Source of the DNA: an uncultured Succinatimonas sp.
Lineage (GTDB): Bacteria > Pseudomonadota > Gammaproteobacteria > Enterobacterales > Succinivibrionaceae
Length of the DNA: 7,791 nucleotides
Assembly (NCBI GenBank): GCA_900548485.1
Contig: URKL01000080.1
Span: 1-7,791 of the forward strand
Reading direction: 5' to 3'
The first letter of the stretch is position 1. Every line of letters begins with the position of its first letter. The translations under genes were made by a program, and so were the position numbers. This document shows positions 5,742-7,791 of the stretch, in pieces. The notes beneath the pieces were generated by a model. The model saw only the letters and a list, made by a program, of their open reading frames with translations, ran no database searches and was not told the origin of the DNA.

Positions 5742-7115
5742 TTAATTTAAGGAGTGTTCCTGTTTTTTGAGTTTGTGAACAAAACGAACGTAGACAATGT
5801 ATAAAAGCACAGCCGTAATTGCCCAGCTAATTCCATAGACTGCCATCAGTACAGAATATGTTGGGTGCATTTCAAAAACTGTAAAAATCCAGACAATACG
5901 AACACAACAAATACCAAATAAAGTAACCAAAGCTGGTGGCAAAGAATAACCAAAACCACGCATCGCACCTGACATGATCTCCATGGTAACACTGATCATT
6001 TCAGGGCCTACAACATACAAAATTCTAATCACACCTAAAGCAATAACAGCTTCACTGTCCGAGAAAAATCCAACCAACTCATAACTGAAAAATAAGATAA
6101 AGGCAGAGAAAACTGAAGTAATAATAAAATCTAGCCAAAAACATGCATGAATAATCTGACGACAACGAGGTAAATTTCCTGCACCATAGTTTTGGCTAAT
6201 AAAAGTTGTAGCAGCAAGACCAAAAGCATTTATAAAACAATAAACATTGATCTCAATTGTAAAAGCGGCAGCTGAAGCTGCCATAACATCTGTACCTAAA
6301 CTATTTATAGCTGATTGAATCAAAAGATTAGATAAGGAGAAAACCATGCCCTGAATTCCGGCAGGAAGTCCGATACTGACAATAGCCCTTGCTTTTCTTG
6401 GTCTAAACTCCACAACTTTTTTATAATCTAAATGTAAAAATCCACTCTCTTTTCTTAACTTGTAAAATAAATACAGAGCACATAAACCATTACTTAAAGC
6501 CGTAGTTAAGGCCACTCCTCCTGTTTGCATATCAAATACTAAAACTACAACTAAATTACCTATGATATTAAATACACTTGCATAAGCAAGAGCAATTAAA
6601 GGTGTATTGGTATCCCCTTTACTTCTAAATAAAGCCGCTTCAAAATTATACATAGCGATAAAAGGCATACCAAGGAAATACACTCTTAAGTATGTTGAAG
6701 CGCCTTCTTTAACATTATCAGGAACGCCTAACCAAGACACTATAGTATCTGCAAAAGGAATACCTACAAGTGCAATCACCAATCCAATAATGATTGCCAA
6801 AGAAAAAGCCGTATGCACAGCATCATTAGCATTATTGGGATCTTTCATGCCTATATAACGCGCTACTACCACATTAGCGCCTAAAGAAATACCTACAAAA
6901 AGATTTACCACAAGGCCAATAATAGGAATATTGTTACCCACAGCAGCAACAGCATCTTTTCCCACAAAGTTTCCCAAAACAGCCACATCTGCCGCATTAA
7001 ATAACTGTTGCAAAATACTTGTAAAAGCTAAAGGCAATGAAAAAACAATGATTTTATCCCAAAGGGATCCTTGCAATAGATCCATATTGCGATATTTAGA
7101 CAAGAAATTGCCCAT
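5742..7115 (-). CDS. MATE-family multidrug/metabolite efflux transporter
   Basis: This is a cation-coupled inner-membrane exporter of the MATE superfamily, 457 residues, the usual length for twelve TM helices. The first lobe carries SLPLAFTSILQQLFNAAD with the TM1 acidic residue D43, then LGNFVGKDAVAAVG, GANVVVARYIG (about 79-89) and FRSKGDTNTP (about 163-172). The second lobe repeats the fold, with GLPAGIQGMVFSLSN, TTFISQNYGAGN and the late GAMRGFGYSLPP. This pattern is typical of the large NorM/VmrA/DinF-related bacterial group. The C-terminus (HKLKKQEHSLN) is basic and cytoplasmic. The ATG at 7115 has AAGG about 10 nt upstream. No clear terminator is seen in the 182 nt before the AGCS gene, so some readthrough is possible, although that gene has its own promoter candidate. 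The exported substrate is unknown. No convincing promoter was found in the upstream A/T-rich stretch. Confidence 0.95.
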   Translation of the reverse strand: MGNFLSKYRNMDLLQGSLWDKIIVFSLPLAFTSILQQLFNAADVAVLGNFVGKDAVAAVGNNIPIIGLVVNLFVGISLGANVVVARYIGMKDPNNANDAVHTAFSLAIIIGLVIALVGIPFADTIVSWLGVPDNVKEGASTYLRVYFLGMPFIAMYNFEAALFRSKGDTNTPLIALAYASVFNIIGNLVVVLVFDMQTGGVALTTALSNGLCALYLFYKLRKESGFLHLDYKKVVEFRPRKARAIVSIGLPAGIQGMVFSLSNLLIQSAINSLGTDVMAASAAAFTIEINVYCFINAFGLAATTFISQNYGAGNLPRCRQIIHACFWLDFIITSVFSAFILFFSYELVGFFSDSEAVIALGVIRILYVVGPEMISVTMEIMSGAMRGFGYSLPPALVTLFGICCVRIVWIFTVFEMHPTYSVLMAVYGISWAITAVLLYIVYVRFVHKLKKQEHSLN

Positions 7116-7335
7116 AAAAATATGACCTTATTGATTTAACTTATTTATGACCATACATACTCTAATATAGATGATTTACCAAAAGAATATTTTTTTTATT
7201 ATTTAGTATGCAATCTAAACGTGACTATATTCCCAAAACAGCCCTATTTATCAATAGCAAAATCTATATTTTTCTCAAATAAAAGGCTTTAACTCACTGA
7301 TATTTTTTTTAATTTTATAACCTATAAAAAAATTG

Positions 7336-7364
7336 TTGCCAATTATCATATTGATAAGTATAAT
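7336..7364 (+). promoter_or_regulatory. sigma-70 promoter of tRNA-Leu
   Basis: TTGCCA (7336-7341), a 17-nt spacer and a perfect TATAAT (7359-7364) place transcription start near 7371, about 15 nt ahead of the mature tRNA. The discriminator is not GC-rich. This is the best promoter in the window. Confidence 0.8.
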
Positions 7365-7385
7365 ACCACTCATTGATTCACTCCT

Positions 7386-7472
7386 GCCGGAGTGGCGGAA
7401 TTGGTAGACGCAGCGGATTCAAAATCCGCCGCTGGTAACAGTGTGTGGGTTCGAGTCCCACCTCCGGCACCA
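7386..7472 (+). tRNA. tRNA-Leu (anticodon CAA)
   Basis: The acceptor stem GCCGGAG (7386-7392) pairs with CTCCGGC (7462-7468), followed by discriminator A and encoded CCA (7470-7472). The anticodon arm GCGGA-TTCAAAA-TCCGC gives anticodon CAA, which reads UUG. A class II variable arm follows (with TGGTAACA), and the T arm is GTGGG-TTCGAGT-CCCAC. The 87-nt length and layout match the E. coli CAA-type leucine tRNA. It is a single gene with its own promoter, not part of a tRNA cluster within this window. Confidence 0.97.
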
Positions 7473-7791
7473 CTCCCCTGAAAAATCCCCAATTTTTAAT
7501 TCCCATAAAATACTACAAATTCTCATAAGTTATTCTTTGTATTTCAATAAATTAACACTAATTTTTACTTATTAGCATAATTTTGAATTTTGCACCTAGC
7601 AATACATCTTGTTCACGTTAAAAAGGAACAAGAAACGGGGACAAAATTAACAGAAATTTTTTTTAGATGAGGATAATATTGTGCAGTAGATTCTTTGAAA
7701 AAATTTTGACAGATAATATTAAAAGATAAATTTATACAGAATCGCCATATTTCCATACCGTAAATGATCCTCTTTCAAATGTTCGGGTGAA
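7473..7791. other. 319-base stretch without a convincing gene
   Basis: This A+T-rich sequence lies downstream of the tRNA. It holds one clear inverted repeat, TCTTGTTC (7607-7614) with GAACAAGA (7626-7633) around an 11-nt loop, followed by AACGGGGACAAAATTAAC. No T-run follows the hairpin, so it is not a standard terminator. On the minus strand the last 60 bases (7791-7732) are open for 19 codons and end in TAA. That could be the C-terminus of a gene entering from the right, but it is too short to judge. No integrase or direct copy of the tRNA 3' end is seen. Confidence 0.5.

Noticed and set aside
6607..7125. Plus-strand open frames of 83 and 64 codons opposite the MATE gene
   Set aside because: Both are antisense shadows of a clear MATE coding sequence with family motifs throughout.
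7481..7497. AAAAAT/ATTTTT hairpin as the tRNA terminator
   Set aside because: The stem is six A/T pairs around a C-rich loop, too weak to call a terminator.
7732..7791. Minus-strand open frame of 19 codons ending in TAA, entering from the right edge
   Set aside because: An open stretch this short is expected by chance, another minus frame is equally open there, and no motif is recognisable.

Overview
This AT-rich 7.8 kb chromosomal window most likely comes from a gammaproteobacterium. The FldA closely follows the long-chain enterobacterial flavodoxin pattern, the tRNA-Leu carries an encoded CCA, and promoters of the sigma-70 type are visible. The A+T bias, together with sodium-coupled amino-acid uptake systems and flavodoxin, would suit a host-associated anaerobe such as a member of the Succinivibrionaceae. 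That placement is inference only.

Layout from left to right: (1) an intergenic stretch ending in a strong intrinsic terminator; (2) a minus-strand NSS-family Na+-dependent amino-acid transporter; (3) a leader with two terminator-like hairpins; (4) minus-strand fldA; (5) a divergent, plus-strand, unrecognised 381-residue protein that appears to consist of two diverged copies of one domain; (6) its terminator; (7) a decayed IS200/IS605-type element, consisting of a frameshifted C-terminal TnpB fragment plus an intact right-end hairpin of the omega-RNA type, ending six bases from the next gene; (8) a minus-strand AGCS-family alanine/glycine:cation symporter with a candidate promoter and overlapping dyad; (9) a minus-strand MATE efflux transporter; (10) a plus-strand tRNA-Leu(CAA) with a clear promoter; (11) 319 bases with no convincing gene.

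Three of the five intact protein genes are cation-coupled membrane transporters: two uptake, one export. They do not form a tight operon. The gaps between minus-strand genes are 160-200 bases or larger and contain their own terminator or promoter signals. The two items most worth a second look are the internally duplicated unknown protein and the TnpB/omega-RNA relict, whose guide position reads antisense across the AGCS stop codon.
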